Source: Haliscomenobacter sp. (GTDB lineage: Bacteria > Bacteroidota > Bacteroidia > Chitinophagales > Saprospiraceae). From it: a stretch of 64,000 bases of DNA. This document shows, piece by piece, positions 9,540 to 18,205 of this stretch. The stretch is taken from positions 186,001 to 250,000 of the forward strand of contig JADJHZ010000001.1 in the NCBI GenBank assembly GCA_016707205.1, written 5' to 3'. A program made the translations under genes and the position numbers. Positions within the stretch are counted from its first letter, which is position 1. Every line of letters starts with the position of its first letter. Below the pieces are notes generated by a model. The model saw only the letters and a list, made by a program, of their open reading frames with translations. It searched no databases and was not told the origin of the DNA.

Positions 9540-10217
9540 CTAGCCTGGTTTATTTGCCCGGATCATTTCTCTTTTCCCCGGAGGGCCCTGCAGCGATTCC
9601 AGAGAAAATCCTATGGTTTTTAACCTGCGCTTAACTTCCCCCTTTGCGCAATAGGTTACCAGAATACCCCCTGGCTTTAACGACTTGTACATAATGGAAA
9701 GCGCCTCTGTTTCCCAAAGTTCGGGCTGGGCGCCCGGGACAAAAGCATGGTAATAAATCAGGTCGAAACGAGGCAAATACTGAAGCAATTCTGCCTTTTC
9801 TTCCCGCTTATGCAGGGTGAAAAAAAGGCCTAATTCAACGTCCGTTTCCCAAGGCGCGGTATGTAACTCCTCGAAAATACCAGGATAGGCGCCATTTGCC
9901 GCCGTTTCCGGATAGTTCAAGGCGGCAATTTGGCCAGCATCTAAAGGGTAGGCTTCAATTGCTTCGTAATATATTGGAATTTGAAGCCGCTCCGCTTCCA
10001 AAAAAGTTAGAAACGCATTCAATCCGGCGCCAAATCCAATCTCCAGAAGTTGCAACGGCTTCTTTTTCAGCAGCAATGGATACAACCCTGCTTCAATGAA
10101 GACATGCCTGGATTCCTGAACGGCCCCGTATTTGGAATGATAACTCACTCCATAATCCAAGGAAATCAGGGAATGAGACCCATCCTGGGTTATAAACATT
10201 TCGGTATGCGCTTCCAT
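9540..10217 (-). CDS. mnmD: tRNA (mnm5s2U34)-methyltransferase MnmD
   Basis: This SAM-dependent enzyme performs the last methylation in mnm5s2U synthesis at tRNA position 34, without the oxidase domain fused in MnmC. The SAM site EIGFGAGLN lies at residues 59-67. N-terminal ITQDGSHS and YHSKYGAVQESRHVFIEAG are family signatures, and GGILVTYCAKGEVKRRLK is the typical C-terminal block. One oddity is that the usual DAF.P..QPELW motif reads YYHAFVPGAQPELW, so the conserved Asp is His157. I chose the ATG at 10215-10217 (225 aa); a start at 10241 is possible. It converges with the AP2 gene. Confidence 0.85.
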   Translation of the reverse strand: MEAHTEMFITQDGSHSLISLDYGVSYHSKYGAVQESRHVFIEAGLYPLLLKKKPLQLLEIGFGAGLNAFLTFLEAERLQIPIYYEAIEAYPLDAGQIAALNYPETAANGAYPGIFEELHTAPWETDVELGLFFTLHKREEKAELLQYLPRFDLIYYHAFVPGAQPELWETEALSIMYKSLKPGGILVTYCAKGEVKRRLKTIGFSLESLQGPPGKREMIRANKPG

Positions 10218-10271
10218 ACATTTTACCCCCTGCTTGCCCAAGGGCGAGCCTGAAAAAAACAGACAGGGAGG

Positions 10272-10433
10272 CTAAAACAGAAAAGCGAGCGCTCCCCGGA
10301 CCAGATCTCCCGCAAACTCAGGAATGGAAAAATTGGTGGGGCAACCGTATCCTCTATTGCAGGAAGAACTCAGCATTCCAACAGCAATAAGAGCAAATAC
10401 GAGGAAACGAGGATTTGAAAGACGGCGCTTCAT
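10272..10433 (-). CDS. Very small lipoprotein, 53 aa
   Basis: A 54-codon frame starts at ATG 10431-10433. It encodes a basic N-terminus (MKRRLSNPRF), a hydrophobic segment and a lipobox, LSSSC, with the lipidated Cys at residue 25. A short mature part follows: CNRGYGCPTNFSIPEFAGDL. The two cysteines and the NRGYGCP motif resemble tiny lipoproteins I recall from other Bacteroidota, of unknown function. A perfect -7 element (TATCTTTG on the minus strand, 10468-10475) lies 35 bases upstream, which supports its being a real gene. It is too short for many gene finders. Confidence 0.6.
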   Translation of the reverse strand: MKRRLSNPRFLVFALIAVGMLSSSCNRGYGCPTNFSIPEFAGDLVRGALAFLF

Positions 10434-10467
10434 AAGCGGTTATGAGATTTTATGTCCTTTTGTGGGA

Positions 10468-10475
10468 CAAAGATA
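10468..10475 (-). promoter_or_regulatory. -7 promoter element of the small lipoprotein gene
   Basis: On the minus strand the sequence reads TATCTTTG, an exact fit to the Bacteroidota -7 consensus TAnnTTTG. Transcription would start near 10462, leaving a leader of about 30 bases before the ATG at 10433. No clear -33 TTG is seen at the ideal distance. Confidence 0.5.
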
Positions 10476-10737
10476 AAAAAATTATTGATGGCTCCTTATC
10501 AACGTATCAAGGCCCTTTTCTAGTGTATTTAGCCCATTTTTTAAAAACAAAAAATCCGTTTATGGGATTATATTAATGTTGGAAAGGTTTGAAATTCCAA
10601 ACCTCCTCCAGATTGGTACATCTTGTTTGCTGAAAAAAGGGAAATCTAAACCTCCAAATATCCCAGCCAGGGCCATCGCAGATGGGAAAACGCTCCACCC
10701 ACTTCATTTCATGTATAGTTTAAGACGCAAGATTTTA

Positions 10738-10745
10738 TATTTTTG
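10738..10745 (+). promoter_or_regulatory. -7 promoter element upstream of pdhB
   Basis: TATTTTTG matches TAnnTTTG. A start near 10751 would leave about 60 bases of leader before the pdhB ATG at 10813. The -33 element is weak (a TTTAAG about 16 bases upstream). The 10434-10812 interval contains no other convincing gene. Confidence 0.45.
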
Positions 10746-10812
10746 CACTGCTTTTTTGAATTTTTTTTCAGCTTGGTTTTTGCCAGGTATAACGATAAAA
10801 ACGAAAAAGGAT

Positions 10813-11799
10813 ATGTCAAGAGAATTAACCCTGCGGGATGCGTTGCGGGAGGCCCTGATTGAGGAAATGCAACGGGATGAACGGGTATTTCTGATGGGGG
10901 AGGAGGTCGCTGAATACGATGGCGCATATAAAGTGAGCAAAGGGCTTCTTCAGGAATTTGGGCCTAAACGGGTCATTGATACGCCGATCGCGGAGCTTGG
11001 ATTTACCGGAATCGGGGTGGGCGCCGCGATGAACGGACTTCGTCCGGTAGTAGAATTCATGACTTGGAACTTCGCCGTACTGGCTTTGGACCAAATCGTC
11101 AACAACGCCGCTAAAACCCTTTCTCAGTCAGCTGGGCAGTTCAAATGCCCCATCGTCTTCAGAGGACCGTCCGGTTCGGCAGGTCAGCTTGCTCAGCAGC
11201 ATTCCCAAACCTTCGAGAGCTGGCTGGCAAACGTCCCGGGGTTGAAGGTGATTAGTTGTATCGACCCCGCCGACGCAAAAGGCCTTCTCAAGTCGGCTAT
11301 CCGCGACGACGACCCGGTCTGTATCATGGAATCGGAATTGTTGTATGCGCACAAGGGCATTGTCCCTGAAGGCGAGTATCTCGTTCCGATCGGAGTTGCG
11401 GCCATTCGGCGACCCGGAACCGACGTTACCTTGGTCAGCTATAACAAGATGATACTTACCGCTCTTGAAGCGGCTGAAGAACTGGCGAAAGAAGGTATTT
11501 CTGCCGAAGTGATCGATTTAAGAACGATTCGCCCTCTGGATGTTCGGACCATCGTTGAATCGGTGAAAAAGACCAATCGGTTGGTGGTGATCGACGAGTC
11601 CTGGCCGTTCGCTTCCGTCTCTTCCGAGGTCGCCTATGTGGTACAAAAGCAAGCGTTTGATTATCTGGACGCTCCGGTTACCCGCGTCAACGCTGCAGAC
11701 ACCTCGCTGCCCTTTGCTCCTACCCTGGTGGAAGAATATCTCCCCAATGCAGCAAAGATCATCCGGGCAGTAAAAGAGGTGATGTACCTGCATAAGTAA
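10813..11799 (+). CDS. pdhB: Pyruvate dehydrogenase E1 component, beta subunit
   Basis: This is the beta chain of the thiamine-diphosphate E1 of pyruvate (or branched 2-oxoacid) dehydrogenase. The 328-aa protein starts MSRELTLRDALREALIEEM. Its pyrimidine-binding domain carries VFLMGEEVAEYDGAYKVS, RVIDTPIAELGFTGIGVG and PVVEFMTWNF. The C-terminal transketolase domain has EVIDLRTIRPLD and VVIDESWPFASV. I chose the ATG at 10813 because AAAAAGG precedes it and family alignments start here; the frame is open upstream but the added residues are not conserved. It ends at a strong hairpin (11838-11893). The alpha subunit and E2 are not in this window. Confidence 0.93.
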   Translation: MSRELTLRDALREALIEEMQRDERVFLMGEEVAEYDGAYKVSKGLLQEFGPKRVIDTPIAELGFTGIGVGAAMNGLRPVVEFMTWNFAVLALDQIVNNAAKTLSQSAGQFKCPIVFRGPSGSAGQLAQQHSQTFESWLANVPGLKVISCIDPADAKGLLKSAIRDDDPVCIMESELLYAHKGIVPEGEYLVPIGVAAIRRPGTDVTLVSYNKMILTALEAAEELAKEGISAEVIDLRTIRPLDVRTIVESVKKTNRLVVIDESWPFASVSSEVAYVVQKQAFDYLDAPVTRVNAADTSLPFAPTLVEEYLPNAAKIIRAVKEVMYLHK

Positions 11800-11837
11800 G
11801 CGTTCGTTATACGCTCCAGAAAAAAACCTGGTGATCC

Positions 11838-11893
11838 TTTCTAAAACGCGAATGCCGCTGTACCAAGATAGAGCGGCATTCGCGTTTTAGAAG
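11838..11893. terminator. Bidirectional 20-bp hairpin terminator between pdhB and dapA
   Basis: The arms at 11840-11859 and 11872-11891 are perfect inverted repeats of 20 bases with a 12-base loop. The outer ends are A/T-rich (CTAAAA / TTTTAG), so both strands give a hairpin followed by U-rich sequence. It lies between the stops of two convergent genes. Confidence 0.85.
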
Positions 11894-11906
11894 AAGGGCA
11901 ACGCCA

Positions 11907-12797
11907 TTATTCCGGTCGTTCGTTCAGCATCTGTTCAATGGCCTTTCTCCCGGGTTCTTCTAATTCCTGCAAAGGAGAACGCACCGTGCCTGCCTGGTAT
12001 CCGCGGAGGTTGCAGGCGTATTTCAGTCCCGAAACGCCATAGGTCGCAGTAACGGCCTGGTTAACAGGTACCCATTGCCGGTACAGGCGCTCCGCTTCTT
12101 TCATTTCCTTAGCTGCGGTTAATTCCTGGATGCGGACCAGTACTTCCGGAGCGCAATTCGCCAGCGCCATGATGCCTGCCTGAACGCCCAAAATCAGCGC
12201 TGGATACCAGACGCTCGCCGTACCGACCAGAATCTGAAAGGAAGGATCTGCCACCCGCTGGAATTCTACCAACTGGGCGATATTGCCGCTGCTGTCTTTC
12301 ATCCCGATAATATTGGGATGTTGGCTCAGGGTGGCAATAACCTTATTGGATAAATTGACTTGAGTATACTTAGGCACATTGTAGATCATCACAGGGATGC
12401 GGCATTTTTCCGCAACTTCCAGAAAATGACGTATTTGTGCGGCCTCATTTAAAGCGTCTTTGTAGTAGAAAGGAGTGAGCAGGAGGGCGGCATGCGCTCC
12501 GCAACGAGCTGCTTCGTTACTAAGCCGGATCGTTTCTACCGTGGAATCCATCCCCGTTCCGGCAAGAATGATATGGTCCGGTTTGGCTTGAGCGGCAGTT
12601 TGCTCAATTAAGGTCAGTTTTTCAGACTCGCTCAAAGAGGCGGCTTCGCTGTTGGAGCCCAGAACCAGATATCCGGCCAACCCTTGTTGGTTCCACCGTT
12701 GGAGATTGAACCGATGGGCTGCATAATCGATCTCCCCGGACGGCGCGAATGGAGTAACCAAAGGGGGGATAACTCCTCTAAATTGTATGTCACGCAT
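11907..12797 (-). CDS. Dihydrodipicolinate synthase family lyase
   Basis: This class I aldolase of the DapA/NanA superfamily has 296 aa. It keeps the Schiff-base lysine in IIGMKDSSGN and the catalytic tyrosine in MIYNVPKYT. The family N-terminus GVIPPLVTPFAPSGEIDY and LVLGSNSEAASLSESEK are also present. True DapA has GTTGE in that loop; GSNSEAASLS is closer to 4-hydroxy-2-oxoglutarate aldolase-like or other catabolic members. The substrate is therefore uncertain and I give no symbol. It follows the site-2 protease gene by 10 bases and is probably co-transcribed with it. Confidence 0.85.
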   Translation of the reverse strand: MRDIQFRGVIPPLVTPFAPSGEIDYAAHRFNLQRWNQQGLAGYLVLGSNSEAASLSESEKLTLIEQTAAQAKPDHIILAGTGMDSTVETIRLSNEAARCGAHAALLLTPFYYKDALNEAAQIRHFLEVAEKCRIPVMIYNVPKYTQVNLSNKVIATLSQHPNIIGMKDSSGNIAQLVEFQRVADPSFQILVGTASVWYPALILGVQAGIMALANCAPEVLVRIQELTAAKEMKEAERLYRQWVPVNQAVTATYGVSGLKYACNLRGYQAGTVRSPLQELEEPGRKAIEQMLNERPE

Positions 12798-12807
12798 TGG
12801 TAACTAG

Positions 12808-13911
12808 TTATACTTTTGAAATGGTTTTGGTGAACGCTACATTTTTCCTCATGGCATTATTTACCATCAGCAGTTCAATGATGTTCTCCCGGTTGACAAC
12901 CCCGATCAGTTGATCTTCCTCGAAGACGGGGCAAATTTCTACTTTTTTTTGATTCATTAGAAGAAACACTTCTTCCAGCGCCGTATCCGGATGCAAGGCC
13001 ACGAGATTAGGATTGGCGATTTGCCCCAATAATCCCTCTTTCCCTACCTTTTCAAGCCCGGCAATCAGTTCGTCCCTCGTTACCGAACCGATGATTTCTC
13101 CATTGCCGGATATAAGGAATTCCTTTTCCTGGCCATCGAGCAGCCGGCTGACCGCTTCGGCGATGGTGCGGTGTTTATCTAAAACCGTATGTTGGCGCAT
13201 GAGTGCATCCCGAACCTTGAAACGGGATAAAGCCGAATGCGTGCTTTCGTAGCTAGCCTCCGCTCCTGCGCCCAGGTAAATAAAAATACCAATAAACATA
13301 AGCCAAATGTTCAGATAGAAGCTGGCGAACACAAAGCCAATCGCAAGAACTTGTCCAATCCGGGCAGCAATATTTGTTGCTTTTAACCGGTCGTATTTCA
13401 AAGACAAAAGTGCCCGGAGTATCCTGCCGCCGTCCATGGGAAACGCGGGAATTAAATTAAACGCAAAAAGAGTAAGATTAACGGCAAGCAAATCGGAGAC
13501 AAAATTTCCGGATAGAGAAGAAAAGGCGTTTAATCCTTCTACCTCCTGTCCGCTTGCAACGAAATAAATGCCAATACACGCTGCGAGAAAGAGATTGACT
13601 AACGGACCGGCAATGGCGATCCAGAACTCCTGCCAGGGTTTTTCGGGCATCCGTTCCATACTGGCCACCCCGCCAATCGGCAATAAGGTAATCCGGTCTG
13701 TTTTTACTCCAAATCGCTGGCCTACCAGCGCGTGTCCGAACTCATGGAGAAGGACACAGACAAACAACAAAAGAACCAGCCCAAAATAATTCCACCCTTC
13801 TTTGCCAGCATTAAACAGACTTATTCCCATCCAGGCAAGGAGAAGAATAAACGTCCAATGCAGGTAAACGTCTATTCCTGATATACGGGCAATGCGCAAG
13901 GACCATTTCAT
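12808..13911 (-). CDS. Site-2 protease (M50, SpoIVFB-like) with tandem CBS domains
   Basis: This intramembrane zinc metalloprotease has 367 aa. Zinc ligands lie in HEFGH (residues 56-60), and the third ligand is in FPMDGGRILRALL near residue 160. About six membrane segments form the core. From about residue 235 a cytosolic pair of CBS domains follows, including ALMRQHTVLDKHRTIAEAV and VEICPVFEEDQLIGVV. CBS pairs usually bind adenine nucleotides and could gate cleavage. The substrate, perhaps an anti-sigma factor, is not encoded next to it. Its 5' end is divergent from the large sensor kinase. Confidence 0.9.
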   Translation of the reverse strand: MKWSLRIARISGIDVYLHWTFILLLAWMGISLFNAGKEGWNYFGLVLLLFVCVLLHEFGHALVGQRFGVKTDRITLLPIGGVASMERMPEKPWQEFWIAIAGPLVNLFLAACIGIYFVASGQEVEGLNAFSSLSGNFVSDLLAVNLTLFAFNLIPAFPMDGGRILRALLSLKYDRLKATNIAARIGQVLAIGFVFASFYLNIWLMFIGIFIYLGAGAEASYESTHSALSRFKVRDALMRQHTVLDKHRTIAEAVSRLLDGQEKEFLISGNGEIIGSVTRDELIAGLEKVGKEGLLGQIANPNLVALHPDTALEEVFLLMNQKKVEICPVFEEDQLIGVVNRENIIELLMVNNAMRKNVAFTKTISKV

Positions 13912-14064
13912 CGCAGTGACTTTTTTGTCAAGTTACTAAATTCTCCCAAATGGCGCAGCAGTCAGAGGGCCTGCACGCAGAAAAGCGCTCGGAATTTTAT
14001 AGATATTTCGTACTTTCACCCAAGAGAGTCCTACGATTGTAACACCTGGATACATACTTTCGCT

Positions 14065-17000
14065 ATGCGCCTTTGGTTGGCTTTCTTTTCCCTGTTTGCC
14101 GTCTGCCTCCTCTCCGGACAAGCCACAGAAGAGGCCGGAAGGGCTGCTTTGGCCAACTTTACATCTAAACAGTACAAAGGCCATCCGCAGAACTGGGCAG
14201 TCTTGCAGGACCATAGAGGCTTGATGTATATTGGAAATAACATCGGCCTGATGGAATACGATGGGCTTTCCTGGACATGGGTCCACCAGTCGATTGTCCG
14301 TTCAATGGCCATTGATAAACATGGAGTAATCTTTGTTGGGGGAGTAGGGGAGATCGGTTTTCTAAGCCCGGATAAGCAAGGGAATAACCGGTTTGTTTCC
14401 CTGATGGAGAAAATCCCTCCCGCTTACCGGGAATTTGGGGACGTATGGAATACGTATTCCACTGCAGAAGGCGTCTATTTCAATGCCGTCAAGTACCTTT
14501 TTCTTTGGGACGGCAAATCCATGAAGGTTTGGGAATCCAGGTCCAACTTCCACCTGGCGTTTTTGGTGCGGGATACCTTGTACATCCGCGAGTGGGAAAA
14601 GGGACTGTTGCGGATGGAAAAAGGGAATTTAAAGTTGCTGCCCGGGGGCGACCGCTTTGCTTCCGAGCGCATTTACGTGATGTTGCCGTACAATAAGTCT
14701 TCTATTTTAGTAGGTAGCCGCGCGCAAGGCCTGTTTTTATGGGATGGAAATCGTTTTAACCAATTTGCATCAGAAGCCGATGCGTTCCTGAAAACGAATC
14801 CCCTCTACCTCCCGGGGGTCGTGCTTCCCAATGGTCAGTTCGCGTTGGGCACGATGGGCGGAGGGGTCGCGGTGATCGACTGGCAAGGCCGTCTGATTCA
14901 AAAGCTCGACCGGAGGTCGGGCTTGCAGGACAATACGGTATATTTCCTATATGCCGATCGGGAAGGCAATGTATGGCTTGCCCTGGACAAAGGGGTTTCC
15001 AAAGTCAACATTTCTTCTCCCCTTCGATTTCTTGGGGTTCAGGAAAAGCTGGAATCCGCAGTTAACGGTATTGCCAAGCTCAAAGACAAAATTTACATTT
15101 CAACCACCAACGGGGTTCAGTTCCTGGACCCGGTTTCAGGCCGATTCTCCCCCGTTTCAGGTATAAACAACCAAACGTTTGACCTCTTGACTTATGACGG
15201 GGAACTTCTGGCCGCATTTCCCGAAGGCGGGGTTATGGGAGTCTCCGGGGATGCTGCCAAACCAGTTCGGCCTTCCAAAAACTATGATTTTCGGGCCTTT
15301 GCCCTACACCGCTCGATAAAATCGCCTACCCTCCTATGGGTTGGCTTGGAAGATGGGCTGGCGCTGCTTCGAAAATCCGGAACAGGTTGGATGGATCTCG
15401 GCAGAGTGCCTGGCATAAGCGAAGCTATCCGCAGTATTCGGGAAGACAAAGACGGAAATATTTGGCTCGGAACCCAATTTCAGGGATTGTTGGAAGTCAT
15501 TCCCCAATATGGCAGTACAGGGGTTAACCTGCAAACCCTGACCGTTAAGCGGTTTGGCCCCGCACAGGGGTTCCCGGAAGGGCAGGCATATCCGTTTGTC
15601 GTGGAGGGCAGGCCATTTTTTCTCTCCAGCGCGGGTATATTCACTTTTGATCCAAACAGGCAGCGATTCCTTCCGGATACTCTTTTCCGGGAAATGGGCT
15701 TTGGACCAGCGGAAAGAGCCTTGGCTGAAGGAGATCAAAACGGCAATATCTGGTTGAATTTTGGAAAGGAAAGCGGCGTTTTATTCTTTCAGCGTGGCAA
15801 ATATATCCTGGATAAATCCCCGTTTCAGCCATTTAAGGAATGGCTCGTTCAGACGATCTTTCCCGATGACCGTGGGGTAATTTGGTTTGGAACGGATGAA
15901 GGCCTGATTCGGTATGATAAACAGTTGGATCTGGCCGGTAAAAAGAACACCTTTAATACCTTGATCCGCAAAATCCGTATCGGCGAAGATTCCTTGCTCT
16001 ACGGAGGCGCCGGACCTTTACCGAAAACGGTTCTTCCGTTCCGGCTGAACCGGATTCAGTTGACGTTCGCAGCCACAAGCTTTTCTCAAAGCGAAGGAAC
16101 AGTGTTCGAAACCTGGATGGAAAATTTCGATTCGCATTGGTCGGCGCCATCCGATGCAGCGGATAAGGAATATACTAACCTGCCTCCCGGAAAGTATGTG
16201 TTCCGGGTAAGGGCCCGGAATATTTTCAACGAGGCCGGAGAAGAAGCCTCTTTTGAATTGGAAGTGTTGCCGCCCTGGTACCGGAGTTGGTGGGCTATTT
16301 TCGGATATATTTTCCTGACAGGGGTAGGGGTATACTACCTGATTCGCTGGAGGACGTGGAGGCTTCAGGAAAAACAACGCGAATTGGAGCAAATCATTCA
16401 GGAGCGCACTCAAAAAGTGCAGGAACAAGCCAGGCAGCAAGAAGCCCTTTTTCACCTGAGCGCAGGGATAGCCTCTGCAGAAACGGAAGAGCGGATTTGC
16501 GAAGCCGTCGTGAATGGGCTGAAATACCCAGGCCTGGGTTACTTCCATGTAGCCATCCTCGGAATGGACCAATTTACCCACGACCGCATTCTGATCGCTA
16601 CTTCCGGAAACGTCCAGGTGGAAAAAGGGATGCGTATTCCGTCTGGGAAAGGTCTAAGCGAAAAACCTTTGCTGGACGGCAAAATCAATTATACTCCGGA
16701 TGTTTCTAAAGAAGATGCTTATGTGCCAAGTATTGGAAAAGGATCCGAACTGGATGTTCCCATCCGGATTGGGGAAGAGATCGTAGGTGTTCTGGTTGTG
16801 GAGAATGAAACTACCCATGCATTCGTCCAAAAAGACATGGATATTTTGACTACCGCGGCATCCCAGATGGGGATTGCTCTGGGCCAGCGCCGGTCCTACA
16901 AAGCGGCAACGCAACGCGCGGAGGAACTCGCAACCGTGAACCGGGTGAGTAAGGCGATGGTCTCCCAACTCAACCAGGAGGATTTGATTCAATTGGTCGG

Positions 17001-18171
17001 CGATCAACTCCGGGATCTTTTCCAGGCAGATATTGTTTATCTGGCCTTGTTAGACGAGGAAACCCATCTTATTCATTTTCCCTATCAGTTTGGGGATGCC
17101 ATTCAGCCTTTACCGTTTGGGCAAGGACTGACTTCCCAGATCATCAAATCCGGCCAGCATCTGCTCATCAACCGCCAGGTTGCAGAGAGCTATGCCCAGT
17201 TCGGCCTCCAGATTTCCGGGCGGGAGGCCGCTTCGTATCTTGGGGTACCTATTCCCCTTGGCCAAAAAGTAATCGGGGTCCTGAGCGTGCAAAGCACCGC
17301 TATGGAAAACCGATTTGGGGAAAGTGACCAGTTTCTGTTGAGCACCATTGCTACGTATGTTGGGATGGCTATGCAAAATGCCCGCCTTTTCGAGGCCGCT
17401 GAGCGCGCCCGGGCAGTCGCGGAAGAAGCTAACGAAGCGAAAAGCAACTTCTTGTCTACCGTCAGTCATGAGTTGCGAACCCCCTTGACCTCTATCCTTG
17501 GATTTGCCAAGATTATTCGGAAAAAACTGGAGGAACGCATCTTCTCTCTGGTTTCTGAGGAAGATTCCAAAGCTACTAAATCGGCGAATCAAGTGCGCGA
17601 AAGTCTGGACGTGATCCTTTCAGAAGGCCAGCGCCTAACCGGGTTGATTAACGATCTGCTCGATCTGGCTAAAATTGAAGCTGGCCATGTCGATTGGAAA
17701 ATGGAATCTATTCAAATAGAGGAGGTTATCCGAAGAGCCGCTTTGGCGACTCATTCCCTCTTCTCACATAAAGCCCTGGAATTCAGGCAAGACATTCCGG
17801 AAGGCTTGCCTGTTGTTACTGGCGACCAGGACAAATTAATTCAGGTAATGATCAACTTATTGTCCAACGCCATTAAATTTACCGATAAAGGCCAGGTTAC
17901 TTGCCAGGTGGAACCGCAGGAAAATCAGTTGATTGTCCGCGTAATCGATACCGGAATTGGAATTTCAGTTGAAGACCAAAGCAAAGTATTCGACAAGTTT
18001 AAACAGGTTGGGGAGCAGCTGACAGACAAGCCAAAAGGAACCGGGCTGGGATTGCCCATTTGCCGGGAAATTATCCACCACCACGGGGGCAAGATATGGG
18101 TAGAAAGCCTTTTGGGAGCGGGTAGTACGTTTGTTTTTACCCTTCCAGTAAAGCCATTGGACAAGCACTAA
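14065..18171 (+). CDS. Large sensor histidine kinase with periplasmic two-component propeller, Y_Y_Y, two GAF and kinase domains
   Basis: The 1,368-aa protein has a signal peptide (MRLWLAFFSLFAVCLLSG). A long periplasmic beta-propeller region carries two-component-propeller repeats such as LYADREGNVWLALDKGVSKV and IREDKDGNIWLGTQFQGLL. A Y_Y_Y domain follows (about 660-735), then one membrane helix (about 741-761) and a coiled coil. Two GAF domains lie at about 795-940 and 960-1100. HisKA has the phosphoacceptor in STVSHELRTPLTS near residue 1136. The HATPase domain carries NLLSNAIKFT, DTGIGIS and GTGLGLPI. There is no receiver or AraC domain, unlike classical hybrid systems, and no response regulator is adjacent. 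It probably senses an extracytoplasmic nutrient. Confidence 0.9.
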   Translation: MRLWLAFFSLFAVCLLSGQATEEAGRAALANFTSKQYKGHPQNWAVLQDHRGLMYIGNNIGLMEYDGLSWTWVHQSIVRSMAIDKHGVIFVGGVGEIGFLSPDKQGNNRFVSLMEKIPPAYREFGDVWNTYSTAEGVYFNAVKYLFLWDGKSMKVWESRSNFHLAFLVRDTLYIREWEKGLLRMEKGNLKLLPGGDRFASERIYVMLPYNKSSILVGSRAQGLFLWDGNRFNQFASEADAFLKTNPLYLPGVVLPNGQFALGTMGGGVAVIDWQGRLIQKLDRRSGLQDNTVYFLYADREGNVWLALDKGVSKVNISSPLRFLGVQEKLESAVNGIAKLKDKIYISTTNGVQFLDPVSGRFSPVSGINNQTFDLLTYDGELLAAFPEGGVMGVSGDAAKPVRPSKNYDFRAFALHRSIKSPTLLWVGLEDGLALLRKSGTGWMDLGRVPGISEAIRSIREDKDGNIWLGTQFQGLLEVIPQYGSTGVNLQTLTVKRFGPAQGFPEGQAYPFVVEGRPFFLSSAGIFTFDPNRQRFLPDTLFREMGFGPAERALAEGDQNGNIWLNFGKESGVLFFQRGKYILDKSPFQPFKEWLVQTIFPDDRGVIWFGTDEGLIRYDKQLDLAGKKNTFNTLIRKIRIGEDSLLYGGAGPLPKTVLPFRLNRIQLTFAATSFSQSEGTVFETWMENFDSHWSAPSDAADKEYTNLPPGKYVFRVRARNIFNEAGEEASFELEVLPPWYRSWWAIFGYIFLTGVGVYYLIRWRTWRLQEKQRELEQIIQERTQKVQEQARQQEALFHLSAGIASAETEERICEAVVNGLKYPGLGYFHVAILGMDQFTHDRILIATSGNVQVEKGMRIPSGKGLSEKPLLDGKINYTPDVSKEDAYVPSIGKGSELDVPIRIGEEIVGVLVVENETTHAFVQKDMDILTTAASQMGIALGQRRSYKAATQRAEELATVNRVSKAMVSQLNQEDLIQLVGDQLRDLFQADIVYLALLDEETHLIHFPYQFGDAIQPLPFGQGLTSQIIKSGQHLLINRQVAESYAQFGLQISGREAASYLGVPIPLGQKVIGVLSVQSTAMENRFGESDQFLLSTIATYVGMAMQNARLFEAAERARAVAEEANEAKSNFLSTVSHELRTPLTSILGFAKIIRKKLEERIFSLVSEEDSKATKSANQVRESLDVILSEGQRLTGLINDLLDLAKIEAGHVDWKMESIQIEEVIRRAALATHSLFSHKALEFRQDIPEGLPVVTGDQDKLIQVMINLLSNAIKFTDKGQVTCQVEPQENQLIVRVIDTGIGISVEDQSKVFDKFKQVGEQLTDKPKGTGLGLPICREIIHHHGGKIWVESLLGAGSTFVFTLPVKPLDKH

Positions 18172-18205
18172 AAAAACCTTTTTTTCTTTTATTCAATACG
18201 GACGT

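Noticed and set aside
14065..18171. Hybrid one-component two-component regulator
   Set aside because: There is no receiver or AraC DNA-binding domain after the HATPase, so it is a sensor kinase only.
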